36,950 nt of DNA from contig CAJJBH010000070.1 of assembly GCA_905182355.1 (NCBI GenBank), positions 1 to 36,950 of the forward strand, read 5' to 3'. A model generated the notes under the pieces. That model ran no database searches. It had not been told where the DNA came from and was given only the letters and a program-made list of their open reading frames with translations. The translations under genes and the position numbers were made by a program. Source of the DNA: an uncultured Paracoccaceae bacterium (GTDB lineage: Bacteria; Pseudomonadota; Alphaproteobacteria; Rhodobacterales; Rhodobacteraceae). Below, piece after piece: positions 15,501 to 24,098 of the stretch (within the stretch, counting starts at the first letter, position 1; each line of letters begins with the position of its first letter).

Positions 15501-16555
15501 GGTTCCAGTCCAGCAGGCGGGCGTCCATTTTCGGCATAAAGCCCCATTACTTTAAACAGGTTTCCCATTTCGTCAGGGTGCGTCAAGCGTTTGTGTGCCA
15601 AAATATGCGCGTCTAATGTGTCTGCTTCCATATTTTGGGCAAGGGTTTGCGCACGTTGGGTGATACCAAGACGTTCAAGAAACACGCCTTGTGGGGTTAT
15701 GCGGCTGAAGGTGCAGGGTGCGGCAGTTGCCAGGGCTTCGAAATCCACATGGGCGGTTAGGTCGGCCTGACCTGCGCTTGAAAGTGGATCAACGGGGGCG
15801 TGATCCTTTAGCGCCTGCAACGTGTTACCCAAACTGCGCCAATCGCCATAGTCGATAATCAACGCCGTACCTCCGCAGTCATTGATGCGCTGCCCTAGGC
15901 TGGTGATGATAGCTGTGGCCGATGCACATTCTTCAACCAAATCGCCGTCTTTGGTGTCTTCCAAGCGATGGCCCAATGCAGGCTGCGGCATGTTGGGACC
16001 AAGCCCAAAAGTCAAAACACCATCGACAACGCCAACTTGCCGTTCGCGCCAACCATTACCATCACGGACAAATTGGCGGATGGGCAAAGCGTCAAAAAAC
16101 TCGTTAGCAACGGCGAAGGTGGGTAGGGGGGCAAGGTCGTCGATGCTGTCAATCCATTCAGGCGCGAAGCCCGCCAATGTCAGCGATTGCTGTTCGCACA
16201 ATTTAGTGGAGGCTTCGATCAAGACGACATTGGCGGCATCGTGAAATCCCGCGATACCTTTGGTGGCGCGTAAAATATCTGCCATGAGTGTCCCGCGCCC
16301 TGGGCCTAATTCGACCAGCGAAAACGGGTCTGGCGATCCTTGATCCAGCCATGATTGCGCCAAGGATAGCCCAATCAATTCACCAAACATCTGCGATATC
16401 TCGGGGGCGGTTATAAAATCGCCGGATTCCCCAAACGGCTGCTGGGTGGTATAGTACCCAAATTCTGGATGGAGCAGGCAATCTGCCATAAAGTCGGAAA
16501 TTCGCATTGGCCCATGTGCAGCGATCTGGGCCACGAGTAAGTCGTGCAGGCTCAT
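15497..16555 (-). CDS. MidA/NDUFAF7-type SAM-dependent methyltransferase
   Basis: This 352-residue member of the COG1565 family has [22 protein letters not shown] near the N-terminus, a characteristic block, then the SAM-binding [17 protein letters not shown] around residue 80 and [13 protein letters not shown]. The mitochondrial relative NDUFAF7 dimethylates an arginine of a complex I subunit. A similar role for the bacterial enzyme is plausible but not shown here. It overlaps lgt upstream and pgeF downstream by 4 bases each, so the three genes form one translationally coupled operon. Confidence 0.9.
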   Translation of the reverse strand: MSLHDLLVAQIAAHGPMRISDFMADCLLHPEFGYYTTQQPFGESGDFITAPEISQMFGELIGLSLAQSWLDQGSPDPFSLVELGPGRGTLMADILRATKGIAGFHDAANVVLIEASTKLCEQQSLTLAGFAPEWIDSIDDLAPLPTFAVANEFFDALPIRQFVRDGNGWRERQVGVVDGVLTFGLGPNMPQPALGHRLEDTKDGDLVEECASATAIITSLGQRINDCGGTALIIDYGDWRSLGNTLQALKDHAPVDPLSSAGQADLTAHVDFEALATAAPCTFSRITPQGVFLERLGITQRAQTLAQNMEADTLDAHILAHKRLTHPDEMGNLFKVMGLYAENGRPPAGLEP

Positions 16556-17445
16556 CCCGCTGTCATGCCACGCCGCGCTTGGCGGATCATGTAGGCACCA
16601 ATCAGGATCATCGGAATGGACAGGAACTGGCCCATCGTCAGGCCGTATCCACCGATTTCAAACGCAAGGCCCAGTGGATTGCCGTCCGACACAAATTGCG
16701 CATCGGGTTGGCGTACAAATTCGACAATAAATCGTGCGATGCCGTAACCTGCGAAAAACGTACCAGCTATAAGGCCGGGTGTTTTGTATGCGTCGCGACG
16801 CCATGCCAGCCACAACAGCACAGCACCAAGGATAAGCCCCTCAAGCAATGCTTCGTACAGTTGCGACGGGTGGCGGGCGCACAGGCCAATCACGTCGGGG
16901 CAATATTGTGCGGTGTTTGTCGGGAACGCGACACCCCAAGGCAGATCAGTTGGACGCCCCCAAAGTTCTGCGTTGATAAAGTTTGCAAGCCGACCCAGCA
17001 ATATCCCGGGTGGTACACCAAGGGCCATCACGTCAGCAGCGCTAAGTTTTGGAATTTTGTAGCGTGTTGTGAATATCAACCCTGCGACAATGACCCCCAG
17101 AAGACCGCCGTGGAACGCCATGCCGCCTTGCCAGATGAATAGAATTTCATGCGGGTTTTGAAAGTAGTAGGCTGGTTGGTAGAATAGAACATATCCCAAA
17201 CGACCCCCAAGGATCACCCCAAGGATCATCCACGTCAGCAAGTCTTCGATCTGGGCGGGTGTCATCACGGGCTGTTCGTTCAGCCAAAGCCGGGCGGCCT
17301 TGACCGTCATCACCGATATGCGCCAACCGATCAGTATGCCTGCGATATAAGCCAGAGCGTACCATCGCAGCGCAAATTCAAATCCAAATAAGGGGATTGA
17401 AAAAATCTCGGGCGAGATATTGGGGAAGGGGATCAATGCGTTCAT
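16552..17445 (-). CDS. lgt: Prolipoprotein diacylglyceryl transferase
   Basis: Lgt moves a diacylglyceryl group from phosphatidylglycerol to the lipobox cysteine of prolipoproteins in the inner membrane, the first step of lipoprotein maturation. The family signature [21 protein letters not shown] is present around residue 150, with HGGLLG before it and [13 protein letters not shown] after it. Several hydrophobic helices span the 297 residues. It is the first gene of lgt-midA-pgeF and is divergent from ubiK, with about 95 bases between starts. Confidence 0.96.
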   Translation of the reverse strand: MNALIPFPNISPEIFSIPLFGFEFALRWYALAYIAGILIGWRISVMTVKAARLWLNEQPVMTPAQIEDLLTWMILGVILGGRLGYVLFYQPAYYFQNPHEILFIWQGGMAFHGGLLGVIVAGLIFTTRYKIPKLSAADVMALGVPPGILLGRLANFINAELWGRPTDLPWGVAFPTNTAQYCPDVIGLCARHPSQLYEALLEGLILGAVLLWLAWRRDAYKTPGLIAGTFFAGYGIARFIVEFVRQPDAQFVSDGNPLGLAFEIGGYGLTMGQFLSIPMILIGAYMIRQARRGMTAG

Positions 17446-17540
17446 GTGCGTCTGAATGCCTCTGGGGGTGAAGAGAAGTCAACCTTGCACTGGGGGGGCT
17501 GCATGCCCATATAGGCTTCAAGCACTAAGGAGAGACCGTA

Positions 17541-17783
17541 ATGCAAGCCCGTGGCAAGATTTTTGACGATATTTCACAATTGATGACAAATGCGATGGGT
17601 GTGGCCCAAGGCGCGAAAGACGAGGCAGATACAGCGCTTAAATCGCTGGTCGATCGTTGGTTGGCGGATCGTGATTTTGTAACACGTGAGGAATTTGACG
17701 CTGTGCGTGCAATGGCCCAAAAAGCGCGTGAAGAAAACGAAGCTTTGAAAACACGCTTGGATGCGCTTGAAGCCAAAGCCTGA
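17541..17783 (+). CDS. ubiK: Ubiquinone biosynthesis accessory factor UbiK (BMFP domain)
   Basis: This 80-residue protein pairs an N-terminal amphipathic helix (GKIFDDISQLMTNAMGVAQ) with a C-terminal coiled coil (REENEALKTRLDALEAKA). That is the BMFP/YqiC pattern of UbiK, a membrane-interacting partner of UbiJ in aerobic ubiquinone synthesis. FVTREEFDAVRAMAQKAR is the most recognisable stretch. A GGAGAG site precedes the ATG. A strong terminator follows at 17834. Confidence 0.88.
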   Translation: MQARGKIFDDISQLMTNAMGVAQGAKDEADTALKSLVDRWLADRDFVTREEFDAVRAMAQKAREENEALKTRLDALEAKA

Positions 17784-17833
17784 TCCAAGGATGGTGCTAG
17801 CGCCCCAATCTAAAAATAAGTGACGAAAGTGAT

Positions 17834-17861
17834 CGCCCCTTTGGCAATGAAGGGGCGTTTT
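17834..17861 (+). terminator. Rho-independent terminator after ubiK
   Basis: A perfect 8-base GC-rich stem (CGCCCCTT at 17834-17841 and AAGGGGCG at 17850-17857) with an 8-base loop is followed directly by TTTT. It lies about 50 bases after the ubiK stop. Confidence 0.85.
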
Positions 17862-18097
17862 GCATATCTACAACCTATAATGTTTCGCGTGCGGAACCTT
17901 ATATGGCCCAGATATTGCGTCTTATACCGACTTCTCCACAACTTATTGGACTTATCCCCAAATAAAGGGTTGCCAGAACAGGCTGCCCCCATCACCATAT
18001 CTAGTAGGGAATGGGTGCAGTAGACCGTTTTCTAGAGCGGTGATCTAATAATTGGGGCATCTACAGCCCCCTACGCTAGACTTTATGAGGTAAGACC
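17862..18097. other. Non-coding stretch upstream of the YbjN-like gene
   Basis: No gene is visible here. Two 9-mers one base off the DnaA box consensus (TTCTCCACA near 17932 and TTATCCCCA near 17954) lie about 20 bases apart. A 5-base GGGGC/GCCCC hairpin (18054-18070) lies in the leader of the next gene. The start of that gene follows a GAGGTAAG ribosome site. Confidence 0.35.
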
Positions 18098-18598
18098 ATG
18101 GCCCTGTCAGAACATATTTTTGAAGATGATATTCATCCGATTGATCTGGTGGAACATCTTGCGCAGCATCACGAGTGGGAATTTGACCGTATTGCTGATG
18201 ACCAGATTGCAATGTCGGTTGAAGGACAATGGCGCACGTATTCAGTCACCTTGGCATGGGCAGAGTTTGACGAGACGTTGCGCATGGTCTGCACCTTCGA
18301 GATGGAGCCGCCCGCAGAGAAATTACCAAAATTTTACGAATTGTTGAACCTGATAAACGATCAATGCTGGGCGGGGTCGTTCACCTATTGGGAAGAAGAG
18401 AAACTGATGGTCTATCGCTATGGTTTGGTTTTGGCTGGCGGTCAGGACGCGGGGCCAGATCAGGTTGACACGATGATCGGGGCCGCTGTCACCGCGGCAG
18501 AACGCTATTACCCTGCGATGCAACTGCTGATTTGGGGCGATCGTACCCCCAAAGACGCCATTCAAGTTGCCATTGCAGAGGCCTATGGCCGCGCGTAA
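18098..18598 (+). CDS. YbjN domain-containing protein
   Basis: This 166-residue protein of the YbjN type is a type III secretion chaperone-like fold without a known secretion role. Family features include the acidic N-terminus (DDIHPIDLVEHLAQ), the central YSVTLAWAEFDETLRMVCTFEME strand set and LPKFYELLNLINDQCWAGSFTYWEEEKLMVYRYGL. It is cytoplasmic, with no signal or membrane segment. YbjN proteins have been linked to stress and motility phenotypes in enterobacteria; nothing here shows that. proC starts 35 bases downstream, so both may be in one operon. Confidence 0.88.
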   Translation: MALSEHIFEDDIHPIDLVEHLAQHHEWEFDRIADDQIAMSVEGQWRTYSVTLAWAEFDETLRMVCTFEMEPPAEKLPKFYELLNLINDQCWAGSFTYWEEEKLMVYRYGLVLAGGQDAGPDQVDTMIGAAVTAAERYYPAMQLLIWGDRTPKDAIQVAIAEAYGRA

Positions 18599-18633
18599 CA
18601 CTTTGTCCTGAGTGATTTATCAAGGGGCCTATC

Positions 18634-19449
18634 ATGGAAAATAGTCGTATCGCGCAACAAGGTCTTGTTTTGTTGGGCTGTGGTAAAATGGGGTCCGCGA
18701 TGTTGGCGGGGTGGCTGGATCAAGGGCTACCTGCGACTTCTGTCCATGTGCTTGACCCCTATCCATCCGATTGGCTGAAAGGCACGGGTGTTGCGATCAA
18801 CGCTGATCTGCCCGATGCGCCCGCGATTGTTCTGGTGGCGGTAAAGCCGCAGATGATGGGGGATGCGTTGCCCCGTTTGCAACAGATGGGTGGCGGATCG
18901 ACTGTGTTTGTAAGTGTGGCTGCAGGCACAACAATCGCCCACTTCGAAGATGTCTTGGGGGCATCTACCCCGATTGTACGGTGCATGCCCAACACGCCCG
19001 CTGCAATTGGCAAAGGTATCACTGCAGTGATCGGCAATGACGCTGTGACAGCGCGTGGTGTTGATGAGGCAGTGCAGCTGTTACAAGCTGTTGGGCAGGT
19101 GGTGCGGTTGGAAAACGAAGGTCAGATTGATGCGGTGACAGGTGTCAGTGGATCGGGGCCTGCCTATGTCTTCCACATGATCGAAACGTTGGCTGCAGCG
19201 GCCGTGGCGCAGGGGCTACCTGCTGAAATGGCAATGCAACTGGCCAAGGCAACGGTTGCAGGTGCCGGTGCATTGGCCCAAGCCGCGGATGAAACGCCCT
19301 CCCAATTGCGTGTGAATGTGACCAGTCCAAACGGGACAACCCAAGCAGGGCTTGAGGTTTTGATGGATGATGCAAATGGGTTGCCACCATTGATGGTTAA
19401 AACAGTTGCTGCGGCTGCAGATAGATCAAGAGAGTTGGCCAATGACTGA
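18634..19449 (+). CDS. proC: Pyrroline-5-carboxylate reductase
   Basis: ProC makes proline by NAD(P)H-dependent reduction of pyrroline-5-carboxylate. The dinucleotide-binding GCGKMGSAMLAGW is at the N-terminus, VAVKPQMM in the middle, and RCMPNTPAAIGKG around residue 112 is typical. The C-terminal signature GVSGSGPAYVFHMIE plus TSPNGTTQAGLE is complete. The length of 271 residues is normal. It overlaps csaA by 8 bases. Confidence 0.96.
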   Translation: MENSRIAQQGLVLLGCGKMGSAMLAGWLDQGLPATSVHVLDPYPSDWLKGTGVAINADLPDAPAIVLVAVKPQMMGDALPRLQQMGGGSTVFVSVAAGTTIAHFEDVLGASTPIVRCMPNTPAAIGKGITAVIGNDAVTARGVDEAVQLLQAVGQVVRLENEGQIDAVTGVSGSGPAYVFHMIETLAAAAVAQGLPAEMAMQLAKATVAGAGALAQAADETPSQLRVNVTSPNGTTQAGLEVLMDDANGLPPLMVKTVAAAADRSRELAND

Positions 19450-19783
19450 TGAAATAACATTTGACGACTTTATGAAGGTCGATATTCGCGTGGGGAAAAT
19501 ACTGCGGGCTGAGGATTACCCAGAGGCGCGCAAGCCAGCGATCAAGATGTGGATTGATTTCGGACCCGAAATTGGGGAGCGCAAAACCTCTGCCCAAGTG
19601 ACCGCGCATTACACACCCGAAACGCTTATCGGCAAACAAGTGATAGGTGTCGTAAATTTTCTGCCCCGCCAAATCGGTAAGTTTATGTCGGAGGTTTTGG
19701 TTTTGGGGCTCGCGGACGAGGCTGGAAGTATCGTGTTGCTGTCTCCTGATCAGAACGTGCCATTGGGGGAACGGATGTGTTGA
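19442..19783 (+). CDS. csaA: CsaA-type tRNA-binding / chaperone-like protein
   Basis: This 113-residue single-domain OB-fold protein of the EMAP/Arc1p type has FMKVDIRVGKILRAEDYPEARKPA near the start, then SAQVTAHYTP, IGVVNFLPRQIGKFMSEVLVLG and a PLGERM ending. CsaA was described as an export-related chaperone in Bacillus and, from its fold, as tRNA-binding; the physiological role is unsettled. The ATG at 19442 overlaps the proC stop by 8 bases, and the end overlaps the next gene by 7, so three genes are coupled. Confidence 0.92.
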   Translation: MTDEITFDDFMKVDIRVGKILRAEDYPEARKPAIKMWIDFGPEIGERKTSAQVTAHYTPETLIGKQVIGVVNFLPRQIGKFMSEVLVLGLADEAGSIVLLSPDQNVPLGERMC

Positions 19784-20736
19784 AAAAGGTTCTTATTGCA
19801 CGGCCACTTCCCGAAGGTGTCGTGGCTGAAGCGCGCAAACATTTTTCTGTGGATGTGCGTAAGGACACAAAGCCGATGTCGCAGGACGAAATGCAGTCTG
19901 CACTGCGTGATTATGACGGCGTGATGCCAACTTTGGGCGACATGTTCCAGCCTGCGATCTTTGCAGGTGTTGATGAACCTCGTTGTCGTATCCTTGCGAA
20001 TTTCGGGGTTGGCTATAACCACATTGACGCTGTTGCCGCAAACGCTGCCGGACTGACCATCACAAACACACCAGGTGCCGTCACGGATGCGACCGCCGAT
20101 ATCGCGATGACCTTGATGTTGATGTCCGCACGCCGCGCAGGTGAGGGTGAACGTCTAGTTCGGTCAGGCGCGTGGCAAGGGTGGCATCCAACCCAAATGT
20201 TGGGGCTGCACCTAAGCGGTAAGACGGTTGGTATTGTGGGCATGGGGCGTATCGGTAAAGCGATTGCGCAGCGGTGTCATTTTGGGTTTGGGATGAAGGT
20301 GGCGTATGTCAGTCGTTCGTCCAAAACATTGCCGTTTGAAGCGCAATCATTCCAAAGCCTGATAGATATGGCTGCAACTGTTGACGTTATCGCGGTTGCA
20401 GTTCCAGGTGGGGCACAAACCCATCACCTGATTAACGCGGATGTGTTCATGGCCATGCAACCCCATGCGCATCTGATAAATATTTCACGCGGTGATGTTG
20501 TGGATGAGGCCGCGCTGATTACGGCGCTTTCAACAGGTCAAATTGGTGGTGCAGGTCTGGATGTTTACGAATTCGAACCCGTTGTTCCACAAGCGCTTAA
20601 AGACTTGGAAAACGTGGTGTTGCTGCCCCATTTGGGGACAGCAGCCTTGGAAGTGCGAAGTGACATGGGGTTGATGGCCGTAGCCAATCTGAAGGCGTTT
20701 CTTGTTGACGGATTAGCCCCACCAAACGCAATTTAA
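19777..20736 (+). CDS. D-isomer-specific 2-hydroxyacid dehydrogenase
   Basis: This 319-residue NAD(P)-dependent dehydrogenase is of the glyoxylate/hydroxypyruvate reductase type. NFGVGYNHIDAVAA is the typical N-lobe turn, GMGRIGKAIAQR is the nucleotide-binding loop, and the catalytic Arg, Glu and His are in INISRGDVVDEAAL, DVYEFEP and LLPHLGTA. The probable reaction is reduction of glyoxylate or hydroxypyruvate, but related enzymes use other keto acids. The start is a GTG at 19777 inside the end of csaA; a TTG at 19780 is the next choice. It converges with tdk and overlaps it by 4 bases. Confidence 0.92.
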   Translation: MLKKVLIARPLPEGVVAEARKHFSVDVRKDTKPMSQDEMQSALRDYDGVMPTLGDMFQPAIFAGVDEPRCRILANFGVGYNHIDAVAANAAGLTITNTPGAVTDATADIAMTLMLMSARRAGEGERLVRSGAWQGWHPTQMLGLHLSGKTVGIVGMGRIGKAIAQRCHFGFGMKVAYVSRSSKTLPFEAQSFQSLIDMAATVDVIAVAVPGGAQTHHLINADVFMAMQPHAHLINISRGDVVDEAALITALSTGQIGGAGLDVYEFEPVVPQALKDLENVVLLPHLGTAALEVRSDMGLMAVANLKAFLVDGLAPPNAI

Positions 20737-21314
20737 GCTGTATCGCCAACCGCAATGCGCCAGTGACGGCGGCACAGAGAAACATAGGTTTCATTGCCGC
20801 CGATCTGCACTTGCTCGCCGCCCGTCAGCACGGCACCATTGTCATCTTGGCGCACAACCATCGTGGCGCGTTTTCCGCAATGACAGATGGTGCGGACTTC
20901 GCGCATTTCATCGGCTAAAGCGAGAAGCGTGGCAGAGCCGGGGAATAAGTCCCCTTTGAAATCAACACGCAACCCATAGCACATCACAGGAACGTTCAAA
21001 TCATCCACAGCACGGGCCAATTGCCAGACCTGAACTTTGGACAAGAACTGGGCCTCGTCGATAAAGACGCAAGCGATCTTATTGGTGGTTTGCGCTTTGA
21101 TCTTCGCGAATAGATCATCATCGAGGCTGAAAGTATCCGCGGGTGATCCGATGCCAATGCGCGACGCGATCTTTCCCTCGCCTGCGCGATTATCGAACTG
21201 TGCGGTCAACATGTATGGCAGCATCCCACGTTCACGATAGTTGTGCGCAGCCTGCAACAAAACAGTCGATTTGCCTGCGTTCATGGTGGAGTAGTGAAAG
21301 TAAAGTTTGGCCAT
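20733..21314 (-). CDS. tdk: Thymidine kinase
   Basis: Tdk phosphorylates thymidine for salvage into DNA. The type II enzyme pattern is clear: P-loop STMNAGKST near residue 10, CVFIDEAQFLSKVQV (Walker B and catalytic Glu) around residue 83, and a zinc site made by CHCGKRAT and a later CRRH. At about 193 residues it is of usual length. I take the ATG at 21314 (MAKLYFHYS). AGGAGG lies only one base before it, an unusually short spacing, and a TTG at 21338 is the in-frame alternative. Confidence 0.95.
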   Translation of the reverse strand: MAKLYFHYSTMNAGKSTVLLQAAHNYRERGMLPYMLTAQFDNRAGEGKIASRIGIGSPADTFSLDDDLFAKIKAQTTNKIACVFIDEAQFLSKVQVWQLARAVDDLNVPVMCYGLRVDFKGDLFPGSATLLALADEMREVRTICHCGKRATMVVRQDDNGAVLTGGEQVQIGGNETYVSLCRRHWRIAVGDTA

Positions 21315-21497
21315 CCCTCCTGATACGATGCAGACCAAATAGGGGCAAGATCAGCGAAGGGGAATAGTTATATAAGTTGGTAAATCGGGGTCCACCATAA
21401 CTCGTTAAAAGTCTTGCGGGGCAATGCCCGAGGGATGGTACAAAACAGCACAAGAAACGATAGTGAACCCCTAAGCTTTACATCATCCAAAACTGGC

Positions 21498-21538
21498 TGA
21501 AATAAAAATTCGGATAGGTGATAAGCCCCATCCGAATT
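21498..21538 (-). terminator. Terminator-like hairpin on the minus strand, upstream of tdk
   Basis: A perfect 9-base inverted repeat (AATTCGGAT at 21507-21515, ATCCGAATT at 21530-21538) is followed, reading leftward, by TTTATTT. On the minus strand this is a normal intrinsic terminator, but no leftward gene lies before it. It could end a small RNA made from the 21540-21690 region, or act in the tdk leader. Confidence 0.5.
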
Positions 21539-21590
21539 CCTAGGTGACATTCTAGAAAACTTGTTAATTCCCAAACACATTGGAATGATC

Positions 21591-21612
21591 GCAAAATAAC
21601 GTTTTATTTCGC
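21591..21612. promoter_or_regulatory. Palindromic operator-like site
   Basis: GCAAAATAA (21591-21599), a four-base spacer CGTT, then TTATTTCGC (21604-21612) form a dyad with eight of nine positions matched. It lies about 80 bases before the start of the HTH-like gene, where an autoregulatory site would be expected. The binding protein is unknown. Confidence 0.4.
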
Positions 21613-21691
21613 TTAAAAAAATGGGAAAAGAAATATCAGGTTCCCCGTGTACTTAGCTGGGGGGGCGGTTTGAGGGATGAGGAAATCACGC

Positions 21692-22150
21692 ATGGCCGGA
21701 TTTGGCAGCTATCTGAAAAAGCACACTGAGACCCTTGTTAAGGATGTCGGGATCGAAACGGCTTGCGAATTGACGGGCAAATCAAAGGCGACCTTGGGTC
21801 GTTATTATTCGGATCATGCCGAACACAGTGACCGTTTCATGCCCATTGATGCAGTGATCAATTTGGAAAAAGCTGCTGGATATCCCCATGTGACTGGTGC
21901 CTTGGCAGACCTGCAAGGTATCTCATTGTCCCATGACGAACGCCGCGAAAATGCACCTAAGACGAAGGGCGTAAATTCAGATATTATCGCTTTAAGGCAA
22001 AGGTTTGCGATGCTTATGTCGGAATATCAGCAGTCAATCGAAGATGGCGTTATCACAGTAAATGAAGCCAAACGTCTGTTGAAAGAAACGTCGCAATTGC
22101 AGCAAGTTTTGATCGACATGAAATTGAGTTTGGAAGATGAAAGTGTCTGA
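21692..22150 (+). CDS. Putative HTH DNA-binding protein of unknown function
   Basis: This 152-residue protein has an N-terminal region (about residues 12-60) that reads like a helix-turn-helix: [27 protein letters not shown], with [10 protein letters not shown] as a recognition helix, followed by [18 protein letters not shown]. The second half is a helical, possibly coiled-coil segment ([17 protein letters not shown] to [19 protein letters not shown]). It somewhat recalls phage CII-like regulators. I choose the ATG at 21692 because GAGGAA lies 6-7 bases before it; the ATG at 21677 has its GAGGG too close. arsH overlaps its end by 14 bases, so the two are coupled. Confidence 0.7.
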   Translation: MAGFGSYLKKHTETLVKDVGIETACELTGKSKATLGRYYSDHAEHSDRFMPIDAVINLEKAAGYPHVTGALADLQGISLSHDERRENAPKTKGVNSDIIALRQRFAMLMSEYQQSIEDGVITVNEAKRLLKETSQLQQVLIDMKLSLEDESV

Positions 22151-22859
22151 TGGTGGTCTGCCTGCGTTGAACATTGGAATGTTGCCAAAGGTCGACGTTG
22201 CTGCCCTTTGTGGACCCGATGATGATGGTCATCCTCTGCGTATCCTACTTCTTTACGGATCGCTGCGGGCGGAAAGTTATTCGCGAAAAGCAGTGGAAGA
22301 ATCAGCTCGCATTTTGGAACATCTGGGATGCGAGATACGGGTTTTTAATCCGTCTGGTTTACCATTGGTGGATGATGAGAATTCGAATCATCCAAAAGTC
22401 GTAGAGTTGCGCGAACTGGCCATTTGGTCGGAGGGGATGGTTTGGTCCAGCCCTGAACGACACGGTGCGATGACAGGGGTGATGAAAACGCAAATTGATT
22501 GGATACCGCTGTCAGGGCAGGGCGGAATTCGTCCGACACAAGGCAAGACATTGGCAGTAATGCAAGTGTCTGGTGGGTCACAGTCGTTTAATGCGGTCAA
22601 TCAAATGCGGATATTGGGGCGGTGGATGCGGATGATCACGATTCCAAATCAGTCAAGTATCCCAAAGGCTTGGCTAGAGTTTAACAGCGCTGGACATCTG
22701 CCTGACGGCCCACTTTATCGCCGTGTTGTTGACGTGATGGAAGAGTTGGTTAAGTTCACATGGCTGGTGCGTGGACGTTCCGAATATCTGGTGGATCGCT
22801 ACTCGGAACGTGCTGAAACGGCTGATGAAACTCACAAACGGGTTTCCAAAAACAAGTAA
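22137..22859 (+). CDS. arsH: ArsH-type NADPH-dependent FMN reductase
   Basis: This 240-residue flavodoxin-like protein has the ArsH pattern: [21 protein letters not shown] (FMN phosphate loop) around residue 35, [27 protein letters not shown], then [19 protein letters not shown] and [15 protein letters not shown]. ArsH oxidises trivalent organoarsenicals and can also reduce quinones, azo dyes or chromate. No arsR, arsB, arsC or arsM is in the window, so arsenic may not be its job here. The ATG at 22137 overlaps the upstream gene by 14 bases; GGAAG lies almost directly before it, so a later start is possible. Converges on the KAS III gene, whose stop codon directly follows. Confidence 0.9.
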   Translation: MKVSDGGLPALNIGMLPKVDVAALCGPDDDGHPLRILLLYGSLRAESYSRKAVEESARILEHLGCEIRVFNPSGLPLVDDENSNHPKVVELRELAIWSEGMVWSSPERHGAMTGVMKTQIDWIPLSGQGGIRPTQGKTLAVMQVSGGSQSFNAVNQMRILGRWMRMITIPNQSSIPKAWLEFNSAGHLPDGPLYRRVVDVMEELVKFTWLVRGRSEYLVDRYSERAETADETHKRVSKNK

Positions 22860-23984
22860 TCAACCTCGGCGCTGTACGATCACTGACCCAACCGAATATC
22901 CAGCGCCGAACGAACAGATCAGACCATAGTCACCATCCGTTAAGTCGTTGGAATATTTGGAAAATGCGATAATCGATCCTGCGGAAGATGTGTTGGCATA
23001 GTCTTGTAAGATGTTGGGCTGTTCATCAGCTTCAGGCGTGCGTCCTAGCACCTTTTTGCCGATAAAATCGTTCATGGATTTGTTTGCTTGGTGTAACCAA
23101 AGCCGTTTTAAATCAGTGGCTTCGATATCCTCGGCTTCCATGTGTGATCCGATGTGGGCACTGACCATTGGCAGGACTTCTTTGAACACTTTACGACCGT
23201 TTTGCATGAACTGCATGTCGCGCCGATCCGCGGTGCCGTCGGGGCGTGAACGGCGCAAGAAACCATTGTTGTTACGGATGTTGTTGGAAAATTCAGTTGC
23301 GCAACGTGTTGATTTTATTTCGAAATACGGGCCATTCGCGTTTTCACTGCGTTCGATTAGGGTGGCGGTTGCAACGTCACCGAAGATAAAGTGGCAATCA
23401 CGATCACGCCATTCTAGATGGGCGGAACAAATTTCCGGATTGACCACTAAGGCACTGGAAATGCTTCCACTTTTTATCATATCAGCTGCAAGTTGCAGGC
23501 CGAATGTTGCGGAAGAACAGGCAACATTCATATCAAACGCAAAACCCTTAATGCCAAGCAGTTCCTGAATTTCGATAGCGACAGCTGGATAGGCACGTTC
23601 TAAATTCGAGGCGGCGCAGATAACGGCATCTACATCAGCGGCAGTTTTACCCGCAGCCCTTAACGCCTTTTGCGCAGCATCCAGCGCCATTTCAGCCATC
23701 AAAGACGGTTCATCATCACTGCGCTGACGCATCTGTGGGTACATGATATCGGGGTTTAATATTCCTTCTTTATCAATAACATAACGGCTATTGATACCTG
23801 AAGCTTTGAATATGAATTCCTCGGATGAATGAGATTTTGCCTCGATTTTGCCCGCGTCGATCTGCGCGGCATTTTCCAAGTTGAATTTGTCGGCGTAGGC
23901 ATTAAATGCGACAACCAGCTCGGCGTTGCTGATGGAATTTTCGGGTGTAAAAACCCCTGTGCCGGTGATTGCTGGTTTGTACAT
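22860..23984 (-). CDS. Beta-ketoacyl-ACP synthase III, DarB-like
   Basis: This 374-residue thiolase-fold condensing enzyme has C156 in NVACSSATF as the acyl-binding cysteine, with H298 (WLHQANKSM) and N331 (YANTSSAGS) completing the Cys-His-Asn triad. It is longer than ordinary FabH (about 320). The insertions, including GKIEAKSHSSEEFIFKASGI and the EFSNNIRNNNGFLRRS segment, resemble DarB-type synthases of dialkylresorcinol and cyclohexanedione biosynthesis. No DarA-like partner or acyl carrier protein is adjacent, so a free-standing role in fatty acid start-up or a diffusible molecule are both open. Start at 23984 with GGAGGT 7 bases before. Its upstream region has repeated TGTACA sites. Confidence 0.88.
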   Translation of the reverse strand: MYKPAITGTGVFTPENSISNAELVVAFNAYADKFNLENAAQIDAGKIEAKSHSSEEFIFKASGINSRYVIDKEGILNPDIMYPQMRQRSDDEPSLMAEMALDAAQKALRAAGKTAADVDAVICAASNLERAYPAVAIEIQELLGIKGFAFDMNVACSSATFGLQLAADMIKSGSISSALVVNPEICSAHLEWRDRDCHFIFGDVATATLIERSENANGPYFEIKSTRCATEFSNNIRNNNGFLRRSRPDGTADRRDMQFMQNGRKVFKEVLPMVSAHIGSHMEAEDIEATDLKRLWLHQANKSMNDFIGKKVLGRTPEADEQPNILQDYANTSSAGSIIAFSKYSNDLTDGDYGLICSFGAGYSVGSVIVQRRG

Positions 23985-24098
23985 TTGATGACCTCCCACG
24001 GTTAATTGATTTGGTCGGAAAAGAGAGAGGAGGTCAACAGAGTACGGTAAGTTAACCAGTGATTTCGGGGTGAAAAAACCGTCTGTGTTGCCGCCTAA

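Larger units (their letters stand above)
21315..21691. other. AT-rich intergenic region between tdk and the HTH-like gene
   Basis: No convincing protein-coding frame is present. It contains a minus-strand terminator-like hairpin at 21498-21538 and a near-perfect palindrome at 21591-21612, each listed separately. The tdk promoter and that of the rightward HTH/arsH pair should lie here. Confidence 0.5.

Noticed and set aside
17930..17965. Two DnaA-box-like 9-mers (TTCTCCACA, TTATCCCCA) as a replication origin
   Set aside because: Each differs from the consensus by one base, only two are present, and no dnaA, parAB, hemE or other origin-linked genes are nearby.
21368..21580. Leftward 70-codon frame between tdk and the HTH gene
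   Set aside because: It crosses the terminator-like hairpin, lacks a ribosome site and shows no coding-like pattern.
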